Shown: positions 37,001 through 50,235 of the stretch, in pieces
Layout: each line of letters begins with the position of its first letter
Numbering within the stretch: the stretch's first letter is position 1
DNA from: Prinia subflava
Taxonomy: Eukaryota; Chordata; Aves; Passeriformes; Cisticolidae
Assembly (NCBI RefSeq): GCF_021018805.1
Contig: NC_086248.1
Span: 56,921,485 to 56,985,484, forward strand
Length of the DNA: 64,000 nucleotides
Direction of reading: 5' to 3'
Notes under the pieces: generated by a model
What the model was told of the DNA's origin: nothing
The model's input: only the letters and a program-made list of their open reading frames with translations
The model's database searches: none
Program-made: the position numbers and the translations under genes

Positions 37001-40000
37001 GTAGCATTTTCCTAACACTTACATTCAAGGTAAAATAGTATCACAAACATCATGAGCAATATGCTGGAAAAAATAAGTCTACTTGATATTTCAGGTCTTT
37101 ATCATGACCAGAATAGCCACTACTTTAAAATACACCCCCAAGTTTACTTTCCACTTTGTAGTTCAGAAATTAGACTGGTCAGATACGTCATGGAAATACG
37201 TGTGCAGTGAAACCAAACTACTCCATGAGAGTTTTCCCACATGCACATTTTTTGAGTTTTCAGAAAATTTGTGAACAAACTACTTTTAGAAAGAGGTTTT
37301 CTACATGTTAGTGATTTGAACATGTATGAATAAGTAAGCCCTTCTAATCAGTATCCAACTGTATAGGAAAATAAAATAATGGCCTGCAATCACTTTGGTA
37401 ACAAAAATCTGAACATACTTCCTTGTAAGTAACATATGAAAAAGCACTTGAGACTAATATTGGTATCATCTGTTACAGAGAAAAATATCCTGAAATGTTA
37501 TGTCCAACATTAAAGCAACACACTGGAGATCCAGCTGGGCAAAGATTTGAATGATACTGATTTTTCAGTTTCCTTTACCTGCAAGGTCTGCAAAGATTTT
37601 AGAATGCAACAGCAACCTGTTACTGCTTTTACAGCAGTGAATTCTTAGAACGTTTGGGTCTTAGGTGGGGGATATGCGGAAAGAAAAAAGCATGGAAAAT
37701 GCTTGCAATGAACATATTTACGAGGCAATACTCCCTTAATTTACAACAGTGGTACCTGATCTGAGGAGAAGTAAAAGAAGGAAAATCAAAACAGGCAGAT
37801 TCATAAAGCGTGCCTGTGCCCAGCTTTAGGCTAAGACCACATTTCTAAAACTCTGGACTATCCTGGAGGAACAGAATTCTCTCCAAGGTTCAATCAGGAG
37901 CACAAAATGCTACAGCTGGGATTAGAAGAGAGACTTTTCACTATCCCAGTGGCAAGCCAGAAAGTAGACGTAACAGTCCTATCCAGTTAATTAGTTTCTT
38001 GCTTGTATAGCAATTTTGCAAGCAAGACTATGCGCACAGCAAATCTAAAGATGTAAACAAAAACAATAATGAAAATTAAATTCTGAATGAAGAAATACCA
38101 TTTGACTAAGTACTTTTTACAGTATCATGAAATACAATTTAAGTACTTAATACAACACTATATTAGCTTTTTTCACATCATCACATAGGTAGTGCCAAAC
38201 AGTTAAAAACTACAGTACTTTAACATGTAAGCCTAATTATATGACCCATCCACTCTGGTTTGACTACCAGTTGCAGATAAAATCACTACAGACTATGCTC
38301 ATACAGCATCTACAATAAGCGAAAACCCAGACAAATGCAGCAAGTGCTAGGTCTTCATATTCATCAGTAAGAGGAAGGTGATTAAGGTCTGAGTATTCAA
38401 GGACAGGAAATTCCTCTCCATAGCCTTTTCTAAAAGGAACCACCCGTTTCTATGCATTATAATGATATCCGAGTTTCTTTAAAACTTGACTTCATCGCCA
38501 ATTGCTACAAACATTTGCTTCTTCAAAAGGACCAAACAACTGAAAACCACAGAAAATTGTCTAGTTTGGAAGTTTGGAAGTCTCAAAGCATATGTTTTAA
38601 CAGCCTTATTCAGTAAACCTTCCTAGATGGTTTTTGCACACATTTACGTGCCAATTATTAACTCAAGAACTGGTGATACAGACAATCCTGGACACACCTT
38701 GTTCTCTTTGAGTGATTCCTGGAACTTACTCTGGAAATTGTTTTGGTAAGAAAAGCTGATTTGCAGGAAGATTCTTAATTGCAACCACCATTTCAACTGC
38801 TGAAGATCCTTTACATGTGTGAGTAGCAAACAAAGATGGAAGTTTCCTTTATGTTCTTTACCAGAAGGAAAAAAAATCCAATGAAATACTGTTACCAAGG
38901 TACACACGATGTGGTATATTATAGATGTGCATTAGGTGGGCACTATACTCCAAATCTTGCAAAGAACAGTAGAACACTTATATTTTTTGTCCTCTTGTTT
39001 CTGCTTTTTATGCAGAAGCAGCCAAAACTGAAGCAAATATAATTTGGCAGAACATACATTATATTAGATTGAACTGCTGGACACAAAAGGTGAAAAGTTG
39101 CCACTAATTAATCAACATATATATTCAGAACTTGCATTTTCAATTATTTCAAAAATGAGAAATTCTGAGAACATGCTTGGAGTCCCCATAGGAAAGAAAC
39201 ACCAGCTTAGTTTTAGCTAGGACCTGGCTCACAACAGAAGTTCTTCAACTAGCAACGTGCATAACTCTGTTACAACATTTTCCTGAACAAGCAGAAGAGG
39301 TGACAGACCTCATGGATATCTCCTCTGTATTGAGACAGTCACAAAAACCTCCCCACTTTAAGAACAGGATCATTCTTTTTTACTACAGAGGTGAACTCTG
39401 CTTAAATGTGATTATCCATTAATGAAAACTCGAAGATGCAAGGAGTAGGAAAATGAAACCTATTCAAGGTATTCACCTGAAAATACACCACCTCACAAAG
39501 TGAATCTACAGTGAATCTCTGCAGGTGCACAGTGACAATCAGAAGTTTGGCAAATGAATTCTCTTGACATTTCAAATTGCTACTAGGCAATTTGTCACAC
39601 CCAAAGATACTCAATGCATATTTTGAAAGAAGCTCCAATTTTCTGTATTATCTGGCATATTAGCTGCAGCAGTCTGCTTCCTTTGACCAGTCATACTCTA
39701 AATGGATTCCAGAGAGACCTGTATCAACACATGCCACTGCAACACCATTCAGCTAATCTGTAAAAAACCCCAATCAATGAGGCCATAGAAGCTAGCACAC
39801 ATATACAGCTGGAGTAGAGGTTGACAAGATAGGAAAACATGTTGTATCTAGAATTATATGGGAATGCAGTATGCTGGAATCAATCTTTAGATGAGATACA
39901 GAGTGTCAAATATTATCTGTTACATGGTCAAGTAAGAGCCTTCTGCAAAGAGACTGTCCAGCAAGCCAGAACAAAGCCCAGGGTCAAGCGAGCAGGGGAG

Positions 40001-41927
40001 ACACTTAGAGAGTTGTTTTGAATTTACCTATTTGTCCCTTGAATCTTTTTTCTCTGCCTGAGAAAGTAAAACCTGAAGAAACTGAGTCCTAATTGTGAGA
40101 TGAAAACATGAGAAAGGAACCTCTGCAATCTCTTCCTTCACTGCATGCTATAAGGTTGCAGAAAACACCCAAATAAGAGTTTTCAGAAGCAGTTTTAAGA
40201 GAATTCTAGTGCTTCATTTGAGGTCAACAAGCAATGAGTCACTGTTCCCTACAACCTCCAGCAAGCAAGAAAGCAAGCTAAAGATGAGCATGCAGGCTCC
40301 AGCGAAGCTCTCATTTCATCTGGATCAAGGCAGCACATTGAGGCCAGCTCTGTATGTAGCAGCAAACTACTGTGTAGCAACAGCAATGTCTGAGTTACAT
40401 ACTTACAGAAGCCCCCTCACTTCCCTCTACCTGCCTTCTGCTTTCTTAATGCTTTCCTAAGCCACCATCCTCTATCATTAGTTTCTACAGGACCAACATG
40501 ATCCGTATCAAACTACAATGACCAAATTGCATCAGTACCACAACCCACTGCAGAGCATACTACAGACCACATACACCCAAAGTTAACTTCAAAGATGTTA
40601 CATAAATAAAATTAATCATGTCAGGAAAGTTTGCTCTCACTGAAATCTGTGCTTCAGCAATGAGGATAAAAGGTGCATATGAATCCATGGAAGTTTAATT
40701 GCTTCACAGATAAAAATCTATCAACAAAATTAGAAAAGGCTTTTTGGAGCAGTTGAAAAAGTATGCATGTGTACAAAAATGGAATGGATACTACATGTTT
40801 AAAACATAGATTTTTTTTATTTTTTGATGCACTTAGGTTTTGCTAACTTGCCAAAACCAGTGATGAAGTCAAAGTACGTTGGTCTCCTCTTGGGAGATGG
40901 AGAAATCTCCCTCCTGTGCAGTGGCTGCTACCAGGTCTTTGCACAGTCCTCCCAGCTCCTCTGGAAATGACAGTAACAGAAGGATTGGAGCAGTACATGC
41001 AGGGATCAATTTTCCCATTTTATTCACTCCTGTTTATTGCTGTACAGACAGCATCTTTGCTGATGTGAGCTCTCTGCTGGACAAGAGAACTGATATTTTA
41101 CTGGACAGTCCTTGGCAGAAGGACTGTTTCTCCCTCTGTGACCAGCTGAAATTTCATTCAATCATGTTGTTGTCTCATGGCTCAATGGCCCAAAATTACA
41201 GACAAACTCAGAGTGAAAACAGTTAACAGGACTTCTCTACTTAGGAATTAATTACATTCAGTTGTTTTAGGATCACATAACTGAGAAAGTAAGGGCACAC
41301 TTAGGCCAAATCACTTTTGGCAGAGACTTTCCACAGTACTACGTCACACCCTGATTTTGCAATCTAAATCCACTGCTGCCAAACAGAGAGTAATGCTTCA
41401 TTTAATCCACACCCTTGTATAATTTGGCTGCGAGTACTTCCTTTAGCCTGAAGGCTCAGCAGTAATTACCCTAACATACACCAATTTCAAGTAAATATAA
41501 ATGGTGTTCTTTAGATAAAGTTTTTGGAAACTTCAAAGATTGCTGTTATTGTGCTCCGTATTTAGTGTAATTTTTAGAGAAATATTTTAATTAACTTACC
41601 TAGAAGAAACATGAAAATGAACATATAATAAAGGAACATGGGTATCTTTGATCTCAGTATAAACAATTCTAGCAAGTTTAACTAGAAAATACAAACTCTT
41701 CTGACATTTATAACATCTTATCAATCAGACAGAAGAAACTGGATAAGCAGCCTTTTACAATAGAAGAACTAGATTGTCATTAATGTTAATGGTTATGTCT
41801 CTGTGTTTTTACTATTCTGTTGGAACATTTTTGTGGTCAGATGAATCTATTTATACAACTTATGTTTTCAAATTAAGAAAACATTTTTACTATTCATTTT
41901 ATAAATGTAAACACCTAGCTCTTCTAC

Positions 41928-42094
41928 CTTAAAACAAGGTCCTGTATTTGTGCCTTGAGCCAGAACTCTGATATTGTCCAGTGATGTGGGCAGCACAGCA
42001 GGGTCACAGGTTCCTTCCTCAGCAGAATGGCCCGAGCTGCCTTTAAGCCATGACGAAAGCACAGGTGTGTCCTGACACTCTTCATTTTTATTTA
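41928..42094 (-). CDS. AHI1: Possible additional AHI1 linker exon (167 nt)
   Basis: Between CTGACTCTGGCAG and donor AAG|GTAGAA the minus strand is open for 55 codons after two initial bases. The frame needs one base from upstream, and exon 50118-50235 supplies G, giving Val. The peptide is Ser/Glu/Pro/Thr-rich: it begins NKNEECQDTPVLSSWLKGSS and ends TNTGPCFK, typical of a disordered linker. It ends in phase 0, so it could join exon 23431-23496 in frame. It cannot be followed by exon 28838-28896 without a stop after five codons, so the two would be mutually exclusive. The plus strand is closed in all frames here. The acceptor's pyrimidine tract is only fair and a second minus frame is also open, so this may be chance. 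Confidence 0.35.
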
Positions 42095-44483
42095 CTGCCA
42101 GAGTCAGTTGTAAGCTGGAACATCATAAGCCTTTGCAATCTATTTGCACTGAAGAAACTACTGAGTCACAGCTACTTCAAAATGTAAATGGTACAGACAA
42201 ATAGGTTATAAAAAGAAGGTATAAAAAAACCCAAAACAATCTTGTGATAGATGTTCTCATTGTTTTAAAGGAAAACTAACTTTGAGAAATGTATCTGTAA
42301 GCTGTATTTTTCAGTTCTTCCACTGTGTTATAAGCAAATAACAAAAAAAAGTTTTATTTTTTTCTTTCTCCCTTCTCTTACAGATTTCCCTTAAGTCAAA
42401 GTGAGAGATATGAATATCTTAAAATGAATGATCATTTTCCCCAGGGGAGTTCCCATTCAAATTAACAGACACATATAAAAAGCACTTTAGACTTAATGTT
42501 CTTCTGCTTATGATAAAAATACTTCTAGCAAACATCAGTGTAATTACATCAGTTGACACTTGCTGAGAGCTGATCTGTGGTGTTGATCTGGAGATTTCTG
42601 TCTACTGAGTTCTCCTACCATCTTTTGAAAAATAAAGAGAAAATCTGCTAACTGGATCTAAAACCTAATTCATTATAATAAATTCTCAGTGACTATGCAG
42701 TAATCTTTAGTTAAAACAAAGGCTTGTAATTACTGTAAAGGTATGTTTACCTTTGGTTAACAGGAGGAAAAAATCTCAAAACAGAATAATATATTCAAAA
42801 CCCAAGGGACTAAAATAAGTGAAGTTTACTCACTTGAAAAGTGCTAGTATTCTGCATTATTGTTATCCAGACCAAGTGGTGGTGGGGATGTTTAAGTAAT
42901 TCAGTTTCCAAAAGAAAGAAAACATACATTCTTGATCCAGCCACAGAGTTAAAATCAATTACATCCTACAAATTACAGAAAACATGAGAATTCTGCAAAG
43001 TCGCAATAAGATATTTATTGTAATAACAAAAAATAACTCACATTTCTATATTTAGAAATGTAAAAGAAAATACTAGGCAAATTTTTTTTTTTTGGCCTCA
43101 GTGCCCCACTAGAATAACTAAATGAAAAAGGTCACATTAAAAAAATCCATCCCCATAGAAATACTATAACAGTTCTCTTGAAAATTTTTTAAAGTTCCAA
43201 TTTCTGAAAACCATGTCAGGCAGCATTAGTTGTTCAGATACGTGACAGAGCAGGAAGACAGCAAACTGCATAAGAACATAGAAAAATAACTGAAAAGTGA
43301 GAGAAAAGTACGAGGCACTTACTTATTTCATCTTGATGCACATTCCCCTTTTCCAAACACATGACATAATCTACTAGCAGCAGCCTGTAGCTTGCAGGAA
43401 GCCAACCACTCCGCGAGCATTCATTCTCATGTATCGCTTCCTACATTGGCAGCACCTCCACAGGACATACTGAAAGTGTTCTGCATTTCTGTCCAGTTCC
43501 AGTTCCAGTGGGTAGCACACTGCTAATCAAAACATATTTTGCCCACTGGACTACCTGATCACATCGAGGCCATTAGGACTATCCCTTAGTGAACAAGAAA
43601 GTTGCATTTCTCCCTCTGTAGAGCAAGGAGGGAGCAGTAGCAGTTTTAAGAATAAATGGAAAAGATAAATAGATCAGATCAATGCAAAGACTACTAAACA
43701 ATTTTGCACAGGCCTTGTAACATCACTTCATTATTGTCTCAACAACACCAAAAAAAGACCCAGCAGACTCACCAATTCTAATGAAATTGAGAAACTTTGT
43801 GAAATTATTATACATTACCTACTTCCCTTTTTTACGTTGTTTTCCATAAATAAAATGAACTTAAATTAGTTTCCTATCATTACCTACACCTCCTAGCATA
43901 TTGTACTACACTCAAACCACTTTCAACTAATAGTGTGGGTTCTGAACCACTTTTAGGTGTGTATTTGGTTCTCTTCACCATAATATGCTTCTGCCTCAAT
44001 TTTAAGATGTGGGATAAAAAGAAAAATGTCAATGGGACTTAGACATTATGGCAAATTGCTACACCATTTCCATAGCTCTGATCTGTGCAGCCCTGCAAGC
44101 TTAATTGCTTTCACCATCAGAGCAAATCTAAACAAAGCTGCTAGGTGAGCTAATGAGGCAGCATACATTACAATTCGACAGCGAACAGATATACCCATGT
44201 TCTTTCAAAACAACATTGAGTTATTTTCTTGTGTTTACAAGAAGTCTTTTACACACACTCAAGATATTTCTCTTAAAAATTGAATAGAAAGATATCTCAC
44301 TCCTACATTAAAATTTGATTTGTTAAAATACAGTATTAACACTAATATGCTAGGATTAAAAAACAAAAAAGTATGTATCCAGTGATCTGTGTGCCATTCA
44401 ATTTGCCTGCATGGATTGGATCCCAATAATAGATTTCTCCAATGGGCACTCCCACTGGCACGCCCTCTAAACAAAAATGTCGT

Positions 44484-44500
44484 CCCCCCCCACCCCCCCC
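44484..44500. repeat. C8-A-C8 tract (G-rich on the minus strand)
   Basis: Eight C, one A, eight C on the plus strand. The transcribed AHI1 pre-mRNA carries the G-rich version, which has enough guanines to fold as a G-quadruplex. It lies deep inside an intron. Confidence 0.8.
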
Positions 44501-46183
44501 AAGGTTAAAATTAGGTATTTTCAGCACAGTAGTGCGAGGAAGATGGTAATACTGCCACCTCTACCACACGGCTTCTTTTAGTCATCTTACTTCTTTCAAT
44601 CACGTCTTTCAAGAGATACTACAAATATTGTATCTCATGTTGTACTTGGACTATATAGTACACATATATGCACCCTCCAATTAATATGTGCTCTGTTGTC
44701 TTTTTTAGTATCTCTTTGGAATATTTTGTCGATGATTATTCTCAAATTAGAAAAAATGAGTTATTTGAATAATGAAATTGAATTCCATTGTTGTTTTCAT
44801 ACATTTTCAATTACAGTTTGTGTAAGTCTTCTTTCCCCCAAGAGTTTCTTAGTAATACATGAAAAGAGTAAGGCCACACTGAACAAGCTTTCTGCAGACA
44901 TTCTTCATTGAGCAGCACAAAATTATGTAAAAGGCATACCCGCCAAAAAACCCAAACAAACACATCCAATTCTTCCAGGGGTGTTGCAATACAGAATGAC
45001 AGATCTTACAGAACTAGAGAGAAAGTACAAAATACTGGGGGAAAAAAAAAAAAAAAAATCAATGATTTAAGACACATACGAGACTGCAACTTTTGACGTG
45101 TTTCTGCAGCATCTCTGCACAATGTGCATTTTGCTACTTGGTGTATCTCCTTTTTGTGTTTCTAAAAAAAACCCCCAAGGATAAAAATAGTATTCTAAGA
45201 ACATTTAACTGATGCATAAATACTTCTGGTATCTTTGATGTAGAAATCTATTTCACCATTTGCTTGAGACTGAAAGAGGCCGTTTTAAATAGTTTATCAA
45301 ATGTAAGAGAGGACTTAAATGTGAAGTCAGTTTTGTTAATACCCTTAGACAGCAATAAAGAGTGCTTTGAAGCTTTCCCTTTATATAGGTGGAAAACACC
45401 TTTAATTGTCAGTTGTGTTAATGGAGAGAAAATTTCTAATTGTTCTCAACCCTGCCAAAATGTTTTTTGTTTTTGAGATTTTCTTTAAAGATACAAGAAT
45501 GATCACGTTTCTAGCACATACGTAATTAATTTTTAAGAGAAAGTTTAATTAACTGGTCTTACTGAAGTCCAAATTTCAGTGAACAGATCTGTGTAGTATT
45601 TATAGTCGAGCTTCAATCTCCCACATAATTAACAATTGGGGTCACTGTTAATTACAATGACTTGAAACCTAAAACTTCTTTTAGAAAGCACGTGCTGAAC
45701 ATGGTGGTAGTTACTGAAGAGTCACTGTTGAATAAAGCCCAATGATGCCAGATATTTCTTTCATGGCATGCCACAGACCTGCAAAACAGTGTCTCATAGG
45801 AAAGTGATTTCACTGTCCAAAGATGCTCACAGTCTTAAGGAGGAAAGGCAAATGAAACCAGAGGGGATTTTAATGTCTGTCAGCTAGAATGAGCAATTGA
45901 AAATCTGGAGCTTTTGCTACTTCCCTATTTGTTTAAAAAATAATAACTAGGAAATGGGAAGAAGTTATGAAAGAGGAGCACATGAGAAGAAAGAGACAGG
46001 AATGTTTAAGACGAAGTCCTAGATAACACACAGTGCACTGCTGCAAAACAGCACTATAGGCCAGGTATGATAAAACTACCACTATGCATGAGCCTAGCCA
46101 GAGCTGTACAGCACAGGCAAGGTAAAAGCTCAACTCTGACTATCAAAAACTGATCTTAATCAAATTTTATTACCAAGGAAAGG

Positions 46184-46204
46184 AAAAACAAAACAAAACA
46201 AAAC

Positions 46205-46241
<37 letters not shown>

Positions 46242-46308
46242 AAAAAAAAAAAAAACCCAAAAAAAAAAAACAAAAAAAACAAAAAAAAAAAAAAACAAAA
46301 AAAAAAAA
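46184..46308. repeat. (AAAAC)n / poly(A) low-complexity tract
   Basis: About 125 bp of AAAAC repeats grading into long A runs broken by single C. No retrotransposed gene is recognised just upstream on the plus strand. Length is likely polymorphic and prone to assembly error. Confidence 0.9.
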
Positions 46309-46794
46309 GGAAAAGAATTTCAGCAACCTTAAATATCACATACCTTTAGGGACAGATTGATTCCTCACAATACTAAACACCCATAAGACTTTGTGAATCT
46401 AAATTACAGATGTAAAACTCAAAGGGGATGACCTTCTCCAAAGACAATTATCTAGCAAACTTTTCAAATTATTGAAATAGCTACAAGCACAGCTACAACT
46501 ATACTGAGGCAGACACAAAAATTATCCTGACGTGGTAAAATGAGCCACACTCCTGATGAAAAGTTTCAGCTAACAGGCTATTATATAGACAGTCGGTAAG
46601 AAAACCAAAGTTCCATGCCTTACCCTCAAATTTAAAACAAATTTTGTGAGAGAAAAGCACACAATACACATTTTCTTTAATTCTGTTAAATGTGATTAAA
46701 TGTCTCTAATGAAGTACTTTATACCTAACATAAAAATACGTGCACCCATGTCTTGTACCTGTTTTGTGGCACTTATTTAGCTAATTACTATTTG

Positions 46795-47520
46795 ACAAAA
46801 TTAATTACATTTTTCTAGTAATTCCAACCATGCTCTTGACAAAACTCTCTCTTGCACGGCATTGCATAGAATCAATGGGAAAGCAGCAGATGTTAACCTT
46901 GAACTTGGCAAGATTTTCAACACTGTCCCCCATAACATTCTCACAGACAAACAGCTCAAGTGCACATTGTGTAAAACAGACAGTGCAGCAGACTGGAAGT
47001 TGGCTGAGCTGGAGAGTTTAGAGGTTTGGAACCACCCACATGAAATCAATTTGAAGACTTTAGACCAGTGGTGCACTCCACAGGTCGATACTGGAGACCA
47101 CACTTGAACTTCTTGATTAATGACCTGGATGATGGCACTGAGTACACCCTCAGTGAATTTGCAGATGATAAAAATCTGGGAGGAGGGGCTGATACAGCAC
47201 ACGGACATGCTGCCATTCAGAGGCCTTGACAAGCCACAGAAATGGTTCAACAAGAACCTCTTGAAGTTCCACAAGGCGAAATGCCAAGTCTTGAACTAGG
47301 GGAGAAATAATCCCATGCACTAATGCAGACTGAAATGCACAAAATATATAGAGAATTAAAAAATCTTTCTTTGGGAACAGTCAAATATTGTAATAGGTTG
47401 TCCAGAGATGTTTTGGAGTCTCCATCCTTAGGGATATTCAAAACCCAAATGGACACAGTCCTGAGCTCTAGGCAAATCCACTTTAAGAGGAGGGTTGGGC
47501 TCCATGGTCAATAATATCAT
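46795..47520 (+). mobile_element. Degraded CR1 LINE with reverse-transcriptase remnant
   Basis: One plus frame retains CR1 reverse-transcriptase wording: INGKAADVNLELGKIFNTVP, then HNILTDKQLK, comparable to the family's GKAVDVVYLDFSKAFDTVPH. Downstream, ATTAATGACCTGGATGATGG and CTCAGTGAATTTGCAGATGA are CR1 landmarks. The stretch between them is shorter than in intact elements, so there is an internal deletion, and the frame is broken. The tail near 47.4-47.5 kb (CCAGAGATGTTTTGGAGTCT, then GGGTTGGGCTCCATGG) resembles the 3' UTR of a CR1 subfamily. Confidence 0.85.
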
Positions 47521-50117
47521 GATCTGGTCTTTACTCAGCTCACATAAAGAATATTCTGTCATTGAGAAAGATACTGAGGCTCTCTATCAGATGATTAAAC
47601 AATTAATTACTTAATTTAGAGCAAACTGGTTGGAAACAAAGGCAGTCTTGCCTCAGAATCCATGAGTTAACTGATCTTGAGGGAAGTAGGGAAATAGCAG
47701 AATAAAAAGCAGAATAAGACTGGGACTTCATTAAAGCCTATAAACCTGTGAAATTACGCACTTGAAGAAAAGTCAAAATAAATGATCCATCAGGGTATAC
47801 AGAACCCATTTGTCAAAATAAACACACATATTTAAAAGCCATAGTAGTGAATATTATTTTTATTTTAAGTATTTTATAACAAAATGACATACAGCTAATT
47901 CTGCAAATGTATCTGGATATGAAAAGATTGAAAAGTCAGGAAAGATCTGTATTACTGCTACTGCCCATATAGCACATAGATGGAAACACTGTTTTCCCAC
48001 TGTTTCCTACCTCAAGCAAGACCCAGACAAATAAACTGTCTTTTAAAAAGAAATGACTGCATATATTCAGGCTACTACACTGCCCATACCACAAGGTATC
48101 AGCTACCATCTTACCAAACTCTTAGAGCACGCACATACACCAGTTACATGGTTAAATATATAGCTAACAGATGTCCACACATGTAAATGGGAATTCTGCG
48201 TTCTGCTTTAAGAAGCACTAAATGCACAGCAAAATGTGACAGAACTGAACTGTCAACATAACCTTCAGAAATATGCAACCATCTGCTGGATCTCTAGTAC
48301 AGGCAGTTGTTAACAATGCAACATCCCAACTAACAGAAGTAAAAAATGAAAATATATTTTGTATATAAAACCAACACAGAAAATAAAGGTTCTGTCCATC
48401 CAGCACGATCAATAAATCAACAGATGTGTTTAAGTACACATTTTCTATTATTCAAAAGCAAAATTTAACTGGCAGTTAGGCCCTATGAACATCAGCACTT
48501 ATCTTCACAGTTTATAACCAAAGGGGAATGATGAAATAGATGAGTAAATCTTTTTCATATTTCACTGAAAACAAGTCTACCACAGTTCAAAAACTTGGAG
48601 GCCCACAAAATGACAGAGAAGTAATTCACAATTGTAAAAGATTTTCTTACAGAAAAATCTATTTCAATTGTGGCCCACAAGCATTTTATGGTTGCCTTCC
48701 CTTAAAAATCTTCCTGTTCTCATGGCTTCCTCTTTACTCTATCTCCTTTTTTAACTATGCTTCCCTTGTAGAAATACTGTCCTGTACCTGTGGATCATCT
48801 TGGAAGTATCAGTCAGTTTTGGAAACAAAAACACAGAGTGTTCATGAACAGTTATAACATACACCTATGTTCACTTATGCTATGTAGGAAGTCTCCATCA
48901 ACACCTTTTATCTGTGCTTCTGCATAAAGTAAAATTCAAGAAAATAAAATTCCTTGGTTTGAGCAATACTAGGAATAGCCATGCAGAACAACTTAAAAGC
49001 ATATGTTAATGTTCTCTAAATGGTTGGTCCACTTACTTTAAGTATTTGCAATATGTAAGCACATGCATTCTACTGCCTCTGTAAGATTTACACACTCTGG
49101 AAATAACCTGCATCTGTTGAGCAACAGATGAATATTATTAATTAATTAATTAAGATTAAGCTCTTTTGTTTAGGTAGAAAATAAATACACTAAAGTTAAT
49201 TGGTGCATGGCCATTTGTATTGTGAATTAGTGACTAAGAGTGATTCTGAGACCAGTGGTCAATCTTTTAGACCAAACTAAGGACCATTTCCCCAGCTGCT
49301 CAGAAAAAGTAATCATAACTTCATTTGCAAAAAAACTTGTCTGCCTTTAGGAGATAATTCTGTTTAATTACAGAGATTATTCTTATCTTTACTATCTACA
49401 TTTTAAATCTCTACTACCTGTTTTTATTTCATTATATATTTCGCCCTCCCTCTCGAATTCTTATTACTCTTCTCAAGGATACAAAACAAAAACACTTCAA
49501 AATTAAGGTGCCAATTTTCTGTCTTATTTTACAGGTGCCCAGTAACAGAGAAAATGGCATGAAATTATAAATTTTATTATTAGATACTGTGATTAGCAAT
49601 GAACCAGATATTATTAGCAAAGTAAGCATCACAAATGTACATAATTTCATTGCTTACCTTCTTCTCAACGTCTTTCAATATAAAATATCTTTAGAAAAAA
49701 AAGTCTAAAAATACATTTAAAACAACCGCGAATAGACTATCAAGCACTATGGTTCTTTATTAGTATATATGCTTTTAAATTCTATTCTTTTTGAGTGTCC
49801 ATGATGAAGATACTTTAGTAAGCATTGAAACATTATGAAAATATTAAATTAAGAAAAGCTGGCAATCTCATCCTCTTCTGCGAACTTAGAGCACTAATAA
49901 ATAGGCATATAGTTTAAAGAAAAAAAAGTATTACAAAGAAATATGCATCAGCATAGGACTATGTCACACTGCACTTAATAAACAGTATCACCTATAACAA
50001 AACTGGGTTAGTCCCTGAAAGAGCTGCACAGCAAAATTTTAAAAAGCAGAAAACAAAAAGTCCTTACAGAGGTTATCACTCCTTCCCTACAAAGAGTGAA
50101 GAAATAAAGAAACTTAC

Positions 50118-50235
50118 CACTTTCAGCAGTGAAAGAATACAGAGAATTCAGTGGAGCACTCAGAGCGCCTGGCAGTCTTAGCTTGGAGTGTGGTGACAGA
50201 GATGATGGTGCAGGAAGCAAGAGATTTGAGTTTGC
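50118..50235 (-). CDS. AHI1: AHI1 exon, linker between WD40 repeats and SH3
   Basis: The acceptor is CTTCCTATTACAG and the donor GTG|GTAAGT. Phase 0 at the start matches exon 62016-62218. It encodes 39 codons plus one base, beginning ANSNLLLPAPSSLSPHSKLR and ending TAES. The order PAPSSLSPHSKLRLPGALSA parallels human [20 protein letters not shown] in the same place, which supports the assignment. The segment is low-complexity and probably disordered. Its one-base overhang (G) lets it join exon 28838-28896 or the candidate modules at 41928 and 25687. Confidence 0.85.

Larger units (their letters stand above)
28897..50117 (-). other. Large AHI1 intron
   Basis: About 21 kb of AT-rich intron. 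It holds a CR1 3' fragment (33.8 kb), an exon-like module (41.9 kb), a C-rich tract (44.5 kb), an AAAAC/poly(A) tract (46.2 kb), a degraded CR1 copy (46.8-47.5 kb) and an ATTA microsatellite near 49136-49153. The frame at 40879-41226 on the plus strand lies in a locally GC-richer patch but matches nothing I recognise. Elsewhere nothing supportable is seen. Confidence 0.6.

Noticed and set aside
46801..47274. 157-codon minus-strand frame
   Set aside because: It is the antisense shadow of the degraded CR1 element; the reverse-transcriptase remnant is on the plus strand.
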